Source of the DNA: JALCSJ01 sp036788835
Lineage (GTDB): Bacteria > Bacillota > Negativicutes > Acidaminococcales > Acidaminococcaceae
NCBI GenBank assembly: GCA_036788835.1
Contig: DAIQMR010000009.1
Span: 3,876-67,875, forward strand
Length of the DNA: 64,000 bases
Direction: 5' to 3'
Shown: in pieces, positions 52,417 through 60,990 of the stretch
How positions within the stretch are numbered: position 1 is the stretch's first letter
Layout of the letters: every line of letters begins with the position of its first letter
Made by a program: the position numbers and the translations under genes
Notes under the pieces: generated by a model
What the model was told of the DNA's origin: nothing
Database searches by the model: none
The model's input: the letters and a program-made list of their open reading frames with translations, nothing else

Positions 52417-54030
52417 ATGCTGGAATTAAATGCTAAATCGATGTTAGGGCAGGCTGAAGAGTGGGAAAAAGCAGGCGTGAAGGTACCAAGCTTTCCTTGG
52501 AGTGAAATGGTAGAAAATACCAAGGCTGCGCCTGTATGGCTGCATTTTGGCTCCGGGAATATTTTCAGGGGTTTTATTGCTAAATTGCAACAGAAATTAT
52601 TGAATCAGGGCTTGCAAAAAAGCGGCATTATTACGGTGTCTCCATATGACCATGAAATCATTGACAAGGTCTATACTCCCCATGACAATTTAAGTCTGAA
52701 CGTTACTTTAAATCCGGACGGAACAATTAGCAAAGAAATCGTGGCCAGCATTGCCGAGGCTGTGAAAGTCGACTCCGAGGCCAAGGTACAACACTTGGCG
52801 GAAATTGTTGCCAATCCTTCTTTGCAAATGATTAGCTTTACTATTACAGAAAAGGGTTACGCTTTGACAGATATGAAAGGAGAGCTTTTGCCCATGGTCG
52901 TGGAGGATATGGCCCAAGGACCCAAGTCACCTCATAATACCATGTGCCTGGTAACAGCACTGTTATTCAGGCGTTATCAGGCAGGGAAATATCCACTGTC
53001 TGTAGTAAGCATGGATAATTGCAGTCACAATGGGGAAAAGCTTCAGGCCAGTGTTGTTAAAATCGCCGAAGCCTGGTTGGAGAAAGGCTTTGTGAATAAG
53101 GGCTTTGTCGCTTATCTGAAGGACAGCAGTAAGATTGCTTTTCCTTGGAGCATGATTGATAAAATAACTCCCAGACCCAATAAAAAAGTCGCTGAGTTTT
53201 TGACAAAAGCAGGCATTGACGGCATGACACCTGTGGTGACGAAAAGAGATACTTTCATAGCACCTTTCGTAAATGCGGAACGCCCCCAATATCTGGTTAT
53301 TGAAGATCGTTTTCCTAATGGTCGTCCGCCTTTGGAAAAGGCCGGTGTGTATATGACAGATAGGGAAACAGTAAATAAGACGGAAAAGATGAAGGTTACT
53401 ACCTGCCTTAATCCCCTGCACACAGCAATGAGTGTTTTCGGTTGCCTGCTAGGGTACACATTAATCTGCGAGGAAATGAAGGATGCTGATATCGTAGCCC
53501 TGATTAAACGTTTGGGTTATCAAGAAGGATTGCCGGTAGTGGTAGATCCCAAAATTTTGAGCCCCAAAGCATTTATTGATGAAGTGGTAGAGCAACGTTT
53601 GCCTAATCCCTTTATGCCTGATGCACCCCAGCGGATTGCTACGGATACCAGTCAAAAGGTAGGAGTCCGTTTTGGAGAGACTATTAAAAGCTATCTGGCA
53701 GCAGGCAAGAGCTTGGACACACTTATTAGTCTGCCTTTGGCAATGGCCGGTTGGATGCGGTATTTACTGGCAGTGGATGACGAGGGTAAGCCTATGGAAG
53801 TCAGCAGTGACCCGCTGAAAGCAGATTTACAAAAGAAGCTTGCCGGCATCCAAGCAGGCAAACCGGAATCCTATAAAGGACAATTGCAGGAGATTCTCGC
53901 CAATAAAGTTATCTTTGGCGTTGATCTAGTGGAAGCAGGCCTAGCAGATAAAATAGAAACAATGTTCAAAGAAATGTTGGCAGGACCGGGCACTGTGCGT
54001 AAGACTTTGCACAAATACGTAGGACATTAA
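52417..54030 (+). CDS. uxuB: Fructuronate reductase (mannonate oxidoreductase), UxuB-like
   Basis: 537 residues of the mannitol dehydrogenase family. WLHFGSGNIFRGFIAK is the N-terminal nucleotide-binding signature, VSMDNCSHNGEKL the central one, and the C-terminal half contains KMKVTTCLNPLHTAMSVFG with the catalytic region. It interconverts fructuronate and mannonate, the substrate of the preceding gene's enzyme. It differs strongly from the UxaB-like protein in the same operon, supporting separate substrates. It is the last gene of the operon. Confidence 0.88.
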   Translation: MLELNAKSMLGQAEEWEKAGVKVPSFPWSEMVENTKAAPVWLHFGSGNIFRGFIAKLQQKLLNQGLQKSGIITVSPYDHEIIDKVYTPHDNLSLNVTLNPDGTISKEIVASIAEAVKVDSEAKVQHLAEIVANPSLQMISFTITEKGYALTDMKGELLPMVVEDMAQGPKSPHNTMCLVTALLFRRYQAGKYPLSVVSMDNCSHNGEKLQASVVKIAEAWLEKGFVNKGFVAYLKDSSKIAFPWSMIDKITPRPNKKVAEFLTKAGIDGMTPVVTKRDTFIAPFVNAERPQYLVIEDRFPNGRPPLEKAGVYMTDRETVNKTEKMKVTTCLNPLHTAMSVFGCLLGYTLICEEMKDADIVALIKRLGYQEGLPVVVDPKILSPKAFIDEVVEQRLPNPFMPDAPQRIATDTSQKVGVRFGETIKSYLAAGKSLDTLISLPLAMAGWMRYLLAVDDEGKPMEVSSDPLKADLQKKLAGIQAGKPESYKGQLQEILANKVIFGVDLVEAGLADKIETMFKEMLAGPGTVRKTLHKYVGH

Positions 54031-54047
54031 CAAAACGAGCTATAAAG

Positions 54048-54100
54048 AAAAAATGACCGAGAGGCGCGTGATCATAACACGCGCCTCTCGGTCATTTTTT
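54048..54100. terminator. Very strong bidirectional terminator
   Basis: Twenty-three perfectly paired bases (AAAAAATGACCGAGAGG.. with ..CCTCTCGGTCATTTTTT) and a seven-base loop, between the converging uxuB and VIT1-like genes. Confidence 0.95.
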
Positions 54101-54145
54101 CTTGCTTGTTACAAGAGTTGACAAAACAGTACCATCCTTATTTTG

Positions 54146-55033
54146 TCATATGTCGATGCCTAATACTTCTTTGACTACCAGCCCGATGACAAAGGAGAAT
54201 GCGGCTACACTGAGGCTGATGGCGGCCATTTCTCCAAATCTATGCTTAAAGCTTAAATCTTTCGCTACGGAAATATAATAACTGAAACCTGCTATAATCA
54301 GCACTACAATGCCCAGCATTAATCCTAAAGCAGAAAGATAGTGAGCATTATCAAAAACAAGGTAAGGGAAAACCAGAAGTGCTACAGTAATGCAATAGGT
54401 GATACCGGTATAAGTACAGGATTTCAAAGCATCAGTACGTCCTTCGCTGCGGGCAGATAAGAATTCTGATGAAGCCATAGACAGAGTGGCACTAATCCCG
54501 GTAATTAATCCTGACAGGGCAATAAGCTTCGTGTTCTGTAAAGCCAGCGTCAGACCGGCCAAGGTTCCGGTTAATTCCACCAGGGCATCATTTAAACCCA
54601 GAACCATAGAGCCAACGTATTGGAGCCGCTCTTCATCCAAGACTCCTAACAAAGCCTGCTCGTGAGTTTCCTCATCTTCGGCAATTTTTTTTGCCGCAGG
54701 GACTTCTGCCTCCAGTTGTGCGTAAATATGAGAAGCATTGTTTTCTCCTGACTCCATCAGTTTCAAGGCAAAAGTATAACCAAAGATAATGGAGATAAAA
54801 TTGAAGAAAAAAATTTTCGTGGTAGCCGGTTTTATTTCAACACCGGTATAAGTTTCCCAAATTTTGCTGTGACGCAGTTCCTCAGCGGCAATTTTCCTTA
54901 GGGTACTGTTGTTTTTTTCGTCCTTAACCCGATTGGCTATTTTATTATAAATATGGTATTCAGTTATTTCATTCCGCTGCATGCCCAAAATGATTTTAAG
55001 GGCATGGGGAGATAACGGTTGTCTCATTTCCAT
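54146..55033 (-). CDS. VIT1/CCC1-family iron/manganese transporter with ferritin-like N-terminal domain
   Basis: 295 residues. The first about 130 residues form a rubrerythrin/ferritin-like helical domain with carboxylate/histidine clusters (RNEITEYHIY, AEELRHSKIW, EDEETHEQALLG) able to bind a di-iron or other metal pair. The remaining five-helix membrane domain has GLNDALVELTGTLAGL, matching VIT1/CCC1 carriers that move Fe(II) or Mn(II). ATG 55033 has GAGGAG nine bases upstream; TTG 55042 is less likely. The fused layout suggests metal capture followed by transport. No Fur-box-like site was seen. Confidence 0.88.
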   Translation of the reverse strand: MEMRQPLSPHALKIILGMQRNEITEYHIYNKIANRVKDEKNNSTLRKIAAEELRHSKIWETYTGVEIKPATTKIFFFNFISIIFGYTFALKLMESGENNASHIYAQLEAEVPAAKKIAEDEETHEQALLGVLDEERLQYVGSMVLGLNDALVELTGTLAGLTLALQNTKLIALSGLITGISATLSMASSEFLSARSEGRTDALKSCTYTGITYCITVALLVFPYLVFDNAHYLSALGLMLGIVVLIIAGFSYYISVAKDLSFKHRFGEMAAISLSVAAFSFVIGLVVKEVLGIDI

Positions 55034-55215
55034 TATGGTCAACTCCTCACTTCGTACATTATACAGCGTACTAAGCAGAAAAGTAAGTGTAAAGAGAGAA
55101 AACTCTAAAAAAGACTATATTTGTTCCTCAAATATTTTCATGGTATAATAATAAAGTAGAAATGGAGTAAAAAAATAGAAAGGCCCTCAGCAGTGAGGGC
55201 GGAAAAGGAGAAAAA

Positions 55216-55551
55216 ATGAATCACCTTTATATTATATGGTCAAATGAGAACCCTACCACGGCAACGAATACGGTGTTTTATTATGCTATAAACTCTATGA
55301 AAAACCAATGGTGGGATAAAATCACTGTTATTGTATGTGGAGCGGCTCAGACTCTTTTGTGCGACAATATGAATATTTATGAGTTGAGCCAGCAGGCAAA
55401 AAATTTAGGTGTGGAATTTTCCTGTTCTCTGCCTAGCGCAACTGCCATGAACACTAAAGCAAAATTGGAAAGATTGGGTTTCGAGGTCAAGGCATGGGGC
55501 CCTATGCTCACCGGTATTATTAAATCCAATGAAAAAATATTAACCGTGTAA
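55216..55551 (+). CDS. DsrE/DsrF-like family protein
   Basis: 111 residues. The alternating strand/helix pattern (LYIIWSNENP, KITVIVCGAAQTLL, LGVEFSCSLPSA) is that of small DsrE-type proteins involved in sulfur relay or redox partner binding. A conserved-position cysteine is present in FSCSLPSA (about residue 76). A 7-bp hairpin (GCCCTCA-gcag-TGAGGGC) lies just upstream of the ribosome site AAAGGAG. It precedes etfBA by 68 bases. Function is unknown. Confidence 0.7.
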   Translation: MNHLYIIWSNENPTTATNTVFYYAINSMKNQWWDKITVIVCGAAQTLLCDNMNIYELSQQAKNLGVEFSCSLPSATAMNTKAKLERLGFEVKAWGPMLTGIIKSNEKILTV

Positions 55552-55619
55552 TAACCAAGATATATCCTTGTCAGATTTTTCGACAGGACAGATAGAATTT
55601 AGTACAAGGAGGGATTTAC

Positions 55620-56408
55620 ATGAAGATAGTAGTTTTAGTAAAACAAGTTCCTGCAGTTTCAGATGTTCAGCTGGATCCCGTAACCCACAACTTAGTAAGA
55701 ACCGGTGCTCCGGCCATGCTTAACCCGGCAGATTTGCATGCGGTGGAAGCGGCTTTGCAAGTGAAGGAGCAGGGAGGCGGCGGCACTGTGACTATTCTGT
55801 GCATGGGTTCACCGGCTGCTGCTGAAGTAATGCGTGAAGCTATTGCTGTAGGCGCTAACGACGGTTTCCTGGTTTGCGACGGCGGAGTCAGAGGTTCTGA
55901 TACCCTGGCAACAGGCAAAGTGCTGTCCAAGGCTATTGAGAAAATAGGCGGCGTAGATGCAGTATTTACCGGCAAGAAATCTCTGGATGGGGATACGGGA
56001 CAAATTCCTCCTGCTGTAGCTCAGCGTCTGGGTATGAATCTGCTTTCCTATGTGGAGTCAGTTAGTTTCGCAGACGGCAAGCTGAAAGCTACCAGAAAAA
56101 ACAATAATGGTTTAGAAACTATAGAAGCACCTATTCCTGCGGTTGTTTCCGTAATGGAAACAGCAAATACAGTAAGAACACCCAATCTGAAAGGCAAGAT
56201 GGCTGCCAAGAAAGTAGTGTTTCCAGTTTGGACCTTGGCAGATATTGGCCTGGCGGCCGACGAAGTGGGTTCCTCAGGGTCCGGTACCAAGGTCACTGAG
56301 CTGGTAGAACCGCCGAAACATGAACAGGGCATTATTATTTCCGGTGCAGATGAAACTGCCGCAGTGCGGGAATTGGCCGCTACTTTGCGCAGCAAGAAAG
56401 TAATATGA
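55620..56408 (+). CDS. etfB: Electron transfer flavoprotein, beta subunit
   Basis: 262 residues. VVLVKQVPAVSDVQLDP at the start, AVGANDGFLV, and the nucleotide-binding stretch SLDGDTGQIPPAVAQRLG near residue 120 are the EtfB signatures. With EtfA it forms a flavin heterodimer that shuttles electrons between acyl-CoA or hydroxyacid dehydrogenases and NADH or ferredoxin. Whether it bifurcates electrons cannot be read with confidence. No dehydrogenase partner lies beside it in the window. etfA follows after twelve bases. Confidence 0.95.
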   Translation: MKIVVLVKQVPAVSDVQLDPVTHNLVRTGAPAMLNPADLHAVEAALQVKEQGGGGTVTILCMGSPAAAEVMREAIAVGANDGFLVCDGGVRGSDTLATGKVLSKAIEKIGGVDAVFTGKKSLDGDTGQIPPAVAQRLGMNLLSYVESVSFADGKLKATRKNNNGLETIEAPIPAVVSVMETANTVRTPNLKGKMAAKKVVFPVWTLADIGLAADEVGSSGSGTKVTELVEPPKHEQGIIISGADETAAVRELAATLRSKKVI

Positions 56409-56420
56409 GGGGGTGGGACT

Positions 56421-57428
56421 ATGACAGAAGCAAATAATGTTTGGGTATTTATAGAATTAGTAGCAGGAAAACCATCTCAGCTTAGTTTGGAATTGCTGGG
56501 CAAGGGCCGTGAATTGGCAGATAAGAAAAGCAAGAAATTAGTAGGAATGGTAGTAGGCGATAATGTTAAAGAAGCTGCCAACCAAGTTATCGGCTATGGG
56601 GCAGATGTGGCGGTATGCTGTCAGGATCCTGCACTGGCTGCCTTTGAAGGCAGGCTCTATACTAAAGTCGCAGAAAATATTTTAAAAAAATATTCTCCAA
56701 ATGTTTTGCTCATCGGGGGCAGCGATAATGGTCGTGAACTGGGCGGCAGATTGTCTGCTCAAATGAATTTGGGCCTGGTTGCTGACTGCATTGATTGCGG
56801 CTACGAATCTGACAATGACGATATTACTTGGATTAGACCAGCCTATACAGGCAAGCTTTTTGTGAAGATTTTTACTACTACCCGCCCGCAACTGGCTACT
56901 ATTAGCGATAAGATTTTCCGTGGTAATGCTTTTGACAGTAATCGTCAAGGGGAAATTGTAGAGGAAGCAGTTGATTTAGGCGGTCTTGCCGGAACCCAAA
57001 AGATTTTGGATTTTGCGGCAGAAGGCGCACCGGAAAAACCGGCTGTAGAAGTTTCTTTGGAAAATGCCGATATTATTGTCAGTGCCGGTCGCGGTGTAGG
57101 CTCTAAAGAAGGCATGGAGCAAGTCAAAGCTTTGGCCAAATCTATTGGAGCTGCCTTTGGCGTCTCCAAGCCTTTGGTAGACGAAGGCTGGGCACCACAT
57201 GAATGGCAGGTAGGCATCACGGGAAAGAAAGTTGCTCCCAAGATTTACATTGCCTTAGGCGTCTCCGGTGCTATTCAGCATCAGATGGGTATCAAGGAAG
57301 CCAAGGTTGTGGTGGCAGTAAATACCGACCCGGAGGCACCGATTTTCCAACGTGCCAACTACGGTATCGTAGGTGATTTGTTCAAAGCCATTCCCGAAAT
57401 CGAAGCCCAATTCAAACCGAAAGTGTAA
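56421..57428 (+). CDS. etfA: Electron transfer flavoprotein, alpha subunit
   Basis: 335 residues. The C-terminal FAD domain is complete: VSAGRGVGSKEGMEQVKALA (about 218-237), GITGKKVAPKIYIALGVSGAIQHQMG (spread over about 270-295) and VAVNTDPEAPIF. The N-terminal domain pairs with EtfB. It follows etfB with a good ribosome site (GAGGGGG), and a clear terminator closes the pair. Confidence 0.95.
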   Translation: MTEANNVWVFIELVAGKPSQLSLELLGKGRELADKKSKKLVGMVVGDNVKEAANQVIGYGADVAVCCQDPALAAFEGRLYTKVAENILKKYSPNVLLIGGSDNGRELGGRLSAQMNLGLVADCIDCGYESDNDDITWIRPAYTGKLFVKIFTTTRPQLATISDKIFRGNAFDSNRQGEIVEEAVDLGGLAGTQKILDFAAEGAPEKPAVEVSLENADIIVSAGRGVGSKEGMEQVKALAKSIGAAFGVSKPLVDEGWAPHEWQVGITGKKVAPKIYIALGVSGAIQHQMGIKEAKVVVAVNTDPEAPIFQRANYGIVGDLFKAIPEIEAQFKPKV

Positions 57429-57443
57429 GGTTATACCTGCAAC

Positions 57444-57474
57444 AAGCCGCAGAACCTGTTTCTGCGGCTTTTTA
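57444..57474 (+). terminator. Terminator after etfA
   Basis: AAGCCGCAGAA paired with TTCTGCGGCTT around a five-base loop, followed by TTTT. Confidence 0.9.
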
Positions 57475-57507
57475 TGTTATAATTTTAGTTGTATATACAG
57501 TTAGGTG

Positions 57508-57641
57508 GTAACTATTCAAAGCAGTATGAAAAGGCATAGCTAGCAGAGGGGAGCACGGACTCAGAACAAAATAACAATTAAAGCAATTTAACGGAAATAA
57601 TGAAAATAACTTTTTTAGTTTCAAAAGATTTGAATAGTTAC
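57508..57641. repeat. 134-bp segment with 13-bp terminal inverted repeats
   Basis: GTAACTATTCAAA at 57508-57520 is perfectly inverted at 57629-57641 (TTTGAATAGTTAC). The interior is A/T-rich and non-coding. The eight flanking bases on the two sides do not match, so there is no target-site duplication. It could be an old MITE-like insertion or a distant pair of operator sites for the malate genes. Confidence 0.6.
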
Positions 57642-57742
57642 AAAAGTCTGTTTATTTCCCCGGATAGCTGTATACTTAAAACGTAAGAAATATGTGGTGA
57701 AATAGGTCAAGTTATAACAAAACAAAAGATAGGAGTGGTCAA

Positions 57743-58918
57743 ATGGATTACGCAAAAGAATCTTTAAAAAAACACGCTGAATGGAAGGGCAAAATTGAAG
57801 TTGTGGCTACGGTACCGGTAAAAACAAAGGATGATTTATCCTTGGCTTATACCCCCGGCGTTGCACAGCCTTGCCTGGAAATACAAAAAGATATTAAGAA
57901 AAGCTATGAGCTGACACGTCGTTGGAATCTCTGTGCGGTTGTTACCGATGGTTCTGCTGTTTTGGGTTTGGGCAATATCGGCCCTGAAGCCGGAATGCCC
58001 GTCATGGAAGGCAAGTGTGTATTATTTAAGAGCTTTGGGAATGTTGATGCTTTCCCATTATGCATTAAGTCAAATGATGTGGACGAAATTGTTAATACCG
58101 TATACTTATTGTCCGGTTCATTTGGCGGTATTAATCTGGAAGATATTTCTGCTCCCAGGTGCTTTGAAATTGAGCGTAAATTAAAAGAAAAATGCGACAT
58201 TCCTATTTTCCACGATGACCAACATGGTACAGCTGTTATTACTTTGGCAGGTCTTACCAATGCCTTGAAAATTGTTGGGAAAAATTTGGAAGACATCCAG
58301 ATTGCAGTAAGCGGAGCAGGTGCCGCTGCTATTGCTATTACCAAACTACTGCTTTCGGCCGGAGCCAAGAATATAATTCTGTGTGACAGAACCGGCGCTA
58401 TATATGCAGGCCGTGAGAAGGGCATGAACTGGATCAAGGAAGAAATGTCCAAAGTAACCAATCCTAAAAAGGTTCAAGGCACTTTGGCAGATGCTATGAA
58501 GGGCGCGGACGTATTTATCGGTGTATCTGCTCCCAATACTGTATCTCAGGATATGGTGCGCAGCATGAATAAGGATGCTATTATCTTCGCTTGTGCTAAC
58601 CCTACACCGGAAATTTTCCCGGATGATGCTAAAGCCGCCGGTGCCAGAATCATTTCTACAGGGCGCAGTGACTATCCTAACCAGATTAATAACGTATTGG
58701 CTTTCCCTGGCATTTTCCGCGGGACTTTCGATGTGCGTGCCAGCGATATCAATGAAGAAATGAAGGTTGCCGCTGCTCATGCTTTGGCTGAATTGGTAGA
58801 GCCTGAGAAATTGAATGAGGATTATATCATTCCTGCGGCATTTGACCCCAGAGTAGGCAAGGCAGTTGCTAAGGCAGTTGCCGAAGCAGCTCGTAAGTCA
58901 GGGGTAGCTCGTATTTAA
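57743..58918 (+). CDS. NAD-dependent malic enzyme
   Basis: 391 residues, the short bacterial form. Catalytic tyrosine is in AYTPGVAQPC (about residue 36), lysine in GKCVLFKSFGNVDAFPL (about 91), metal-binding acidic residues in FHDDQHGTAV (about 155-165), and the Rossmann loop is SGAGAAAIA (about 190). It decarboxylates malate to pyruvate, giving NADH. The 2-hydroxycarboxylate transporter gene follows, so imported malate would be used directly. A hairpin separates the two genes. Confidence 0.95.
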   Translation: MDYAKESLKKHAEWKGKIEVVATVPVKTKDDLSLAYTPGVAQPCLEIQKDIKKSYELTRRWNLCAVVTDGSAVLGLGNIGPEAGMPVMEGKCVLFKSFGNVDAFPLCIKSNDVDEIVNTVYLLSGSFGGINLEDISAPRCFEIERKLKEKCDIPIFHDDQHGTAVITLAGLTNALKIVGKNLEDIQIAVSGAGAAAIAITKLLLSAGAKNIILCDRTGAIYAGREKGMNWIKEEMSKVTNPKKVQGTLADAMKGADVFIGVSAPNTVSQDMVRSMNKDAIIFACANPTPEIFPDDAKAAGARIISTGRSDYPNQINNVLAFPGIFRGTFDVRASDINEEMKVAAAHALAELVEPEKLNEDYIIPAAFDPRVGKAVAKAVAEAARKSGVARI

Positions 58919-58934
58919 TCAATGTTCTTTGGGA

Positions 58935-58962
58935 AAGAGGCAGTCTTGGAATACTGCCTCTT
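58935..58962 (+). terminator. Hairpin between malic enzyme and transporter genes
   Basis: AAGAGGCAGT paired with ACTGCCTCTT, eight-base loop, followed by TGTAATTT. The weak T tract suggests partial termination inside the malate operon. Confidence 0.65.
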
Positions 58963-58989
58963 GTAATTTAAATAAGGGGGGAGAGAATT

Positions 58990-60408
58990 GTGGAAGATAA
59001 TACTAATGTGGTGAAGTCGGAAACACAGGAAGATACCGGCTATAAGCTGTTCAACCTGCCTGTTAAGTATTTTGCTGCCTTTGCCGCTATTGTTTTAGCC
59101 GCTACTTATATTGGTGTGTTGCCTCAAGGTATGGCAGGATGTTTTGCTTTCATGATTGTAGTAGGCGCTATTTTAAATGAGATTGGTGAAAAAACACCTA
59201 TTGTTAATACCTATTTAGGTGGTGGCGCCATTGTTTGCATTTTTGGTTCCGGACTTTTAGGCTATTTTAAGTTATTGCCGTACGTAACTAAGGCTAATGG
59301 CAAGATTGTCTCTGCCGGCATGCAGCTCATGGGCAAAACTGATTTATTGGCCAATATTAATGCCTTCTTTAAACCGGCCGGGGCCTTCCTTGATTTTTAT
59401 ATTGCAGCTCTTATTTGCGGCTCTATTTTGGGTATGAACAGAAAACTATTGATGAAAGCGGCAGCCCGTTATTTTCCGGCTATCTTTGGCGGCATTGGCT
59501 TGTCTTTTGCCTTGGCTATGGGGGTAGCTTCTGTTATGGGTTACGGAGTTGTTAAGGCTCTTCTGCTTATTGCCTTGCCTATTATGGGTGGCGGCATGGG
59601 TGCCGGTGCAGTTCCCTTGTCTAAGATTTTTGAAGGTTCCGGCACTATGACAGCGGCAGCGGCCATTTCCATTATGACTCCGGCTGTGGCTATCGGTAAC
59701 GCGATTTCCATTGTTATGGGCGGTATTATGCCTAAAATTTTAAAAAGTCCTGGTTTTAATGGTCAAGGGACATTAATGAAGGCTGGAAGTATGGACCCCA
59801 AAGAACTGGAAATCAGTCCTCGTGTACAGGCTTTGCGGGATAAAATTGATTTGGCTAATTTAGGTATTGGTTTGTTTGTATCATGTTCTTTCTTTGCCTG
59901 GGGCTATATTTTGGCAGCTTTCTGGAGCAAAGCGGTTCCTTCTTTTAATATTCACGCTTATGCTTGGATGATTATCTCTGTGGCTATTTGCAAGATTATG
60001 TCGTTGGTTCCGGAAAAGATAGAAATTTGTTGTTATCAATGGTTCCAATTCATTATGAAAAATTTGACACCCACACTATTGGTAGGTATTGGTCTATGCT
60101 ACATGAGTATGGATACCATTATTAAGAACTTCAATGTGACATATTTGATTCTTTGCCTGGTAACCTGCTTAGGTGCCTTCTTTGGCGCGGGTTTTATCGG
60201 CAAGTTCGTAGGTTTCTATCCATTAGAGGCGGGTATTACGGCTGGTCTGTGCATGGCCAATATGGGCGGTACCGGCGACGTGGCAGTTCTGTCTGCAGCA
60301 CATCGCATGGAATTAATGCCATTCGCACAGATTTCCTCCCGTTTGGGCGGCGCTATTATTCTGTTAATCGGTAGCTTGCTGCTTTCTTCTCTAGGCGGAA
60401 TGTTATAA
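58990..60408 (+). CDS. 2-hydroxycarboxylate transporter (malate/citrate:sodium symporter family)
   Basis: 472 residues, eleven or so membrane helices. The two family re-entrant loops are visible: GGGMGAGAVPLSKIFEGSG near residue 200 and MANMGGTGDVAVLSAAHRMELM near 420. These GGxGxG-type motifs define the CitS/CimH/MaeN family, which takes up malate or citrate with sodium. The neighbouring malic enzyme favours malate. The start is GTG 58990 with GGGGGGAG six bases upstream. Confidence 0.93.
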   Translation: MEDNTNVVKSETQEDTGYKLFNLPVKYFAAFAAIVLAATYIGVLPQGMAGCFAFMIVVGAILNEIGEKTPIVNTYLGGGAIVCIFGSGLLGYFKLLPYVTKANGKIVSAGMQLMGKTDLLANINAFFKPAGAFLDFYIAALICGSILGMNRKLLMKAAARYFPAIFGGIGLSFALAMGVASVMGYGVVKALLLIALPIMGGGMGAGAVPLSKIFEGSGTMTAAAAISIMTPAVAIGNAISIVMGGIMPKILKSPGFNGQGTLMKAGSMDPKELEISPRVQALRDKIDLANLGIGLFVSCSFFAWGYILAAFWSKAVPSFNIHAYAWMIISVAICKIMSLVPEKIEICCYQWFQFIMKNLTPTLLVGIGLCYMSMDTIIKNFNVTYLILCLVTCLGAFFGAGFIGKFVGFYPLEAGITAGLCMANMGGTGDVAVLSAAHRMELMPFAQISSRLGGAIILLIGSLLLSSLGGML

Positions 60409-60417
60409 AAGCTTACT

Positions 60418-60990
60418 ATGGAAAAATGTTTAAGCTGTGGTCAGGATGCCTTCTTTTTCTTCCGGGCTTTGGAAGTTCGTACCCTGCATATACGTGACTT
60501 GCAGGAAGAAAAGCGCGTACAGGCCTTAGGAGAATGGAAAGAATTCTGTGTTTGCCGGGATTGTGCTCAGGAGCAGTTGGATGATATCCTTGCCACTGGA
60601 AAATTTCCGGCAGCACAAAGCATTATTTTCTTTGTCATATTGCTGCTGGGCATTTTCTTATCAGCGACATATTGGACATCTAACGGTATTTTTAGGATGG
60701 TAGGATTGGCAGCATTGGTGTGTGGTGTGTTGGGAAATATTTCCACCTACAAAAAAAACAAGGCTGTCCGGGTCAGCTATAAAAGCTTGACCCATGAACA
60801 GCAGCTGGCAAAGGCCGCCTGGGAATGTGCATTGGCACATGCACCCAGCAAAGATGATATTAACGATTTGACGTATATTCCTGTTAACGAAGGAACTCTT
60901 AACCTGAAAAATGGTGACCTCATGGTGTTATACAAGCTTTTGCCTGCGATTGCAGTGGAAGCTCATAAACAGCTTCATTTGAGGAAATAG
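60418..60990 (+). CDS. Unknown protein with N-terminal zinc-ribbon-like cysteines and two membrane segments
   Basis: 190 residues. Cysteine pairs CLSC (residues 4-7) and CVCRDC (about 43-48) could bind zinc. Two hydrophobic segments at about 65-85 and 88-105 follow, then a soluble tail of about 85 residues. I do not recognise the family. It starts nine bases after the transporter stop and so is probably co-expressed with the malate genes; its last 16 bases overlap the end of the convergent response-regulator gene. A role in transporter assembly or regulation is conceivable only from position. Confidence 0.7.
   Translation: MEKCLSCGQDAFFFFRALEVRTLHIRDLQEEKRVQALGEWKEFCVCRDCAQEQLDDILATGKFPAAQSIIFFVILLLGIFLSATYWTSNGIFRMVGLAALVCGVLGNISTYKKNKAVRVSYKSLTHEQQLAKAAWECALAHAPSKDDINDLTYIPVNEGTLNLKNGDLMVLYKLLPAIAVEAHKQLHLRK

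Larger units (their letters stand above)
57429..57742. other. Intergenic region etfA to malic enzyme
   Basis: Beyond the etfA terminator this 314-base gap has no gene. Its main feature is the 134-bp segment bounded by a 13-bp inverted repeat described separately. The remaining 100 bases before the malic enzyme carry the ribosome site AGGAG but no confident -35/-10 pair. Confidence 0.6.

Noticed and set aside
57500..57649. Target-site duplication around the 134-bp inverted-repeat segment
   Set aside because: The eight bases on each side (GTTAGGTG and AAAAGTCT) do not match, so a fresh transposition cannot be claimed.
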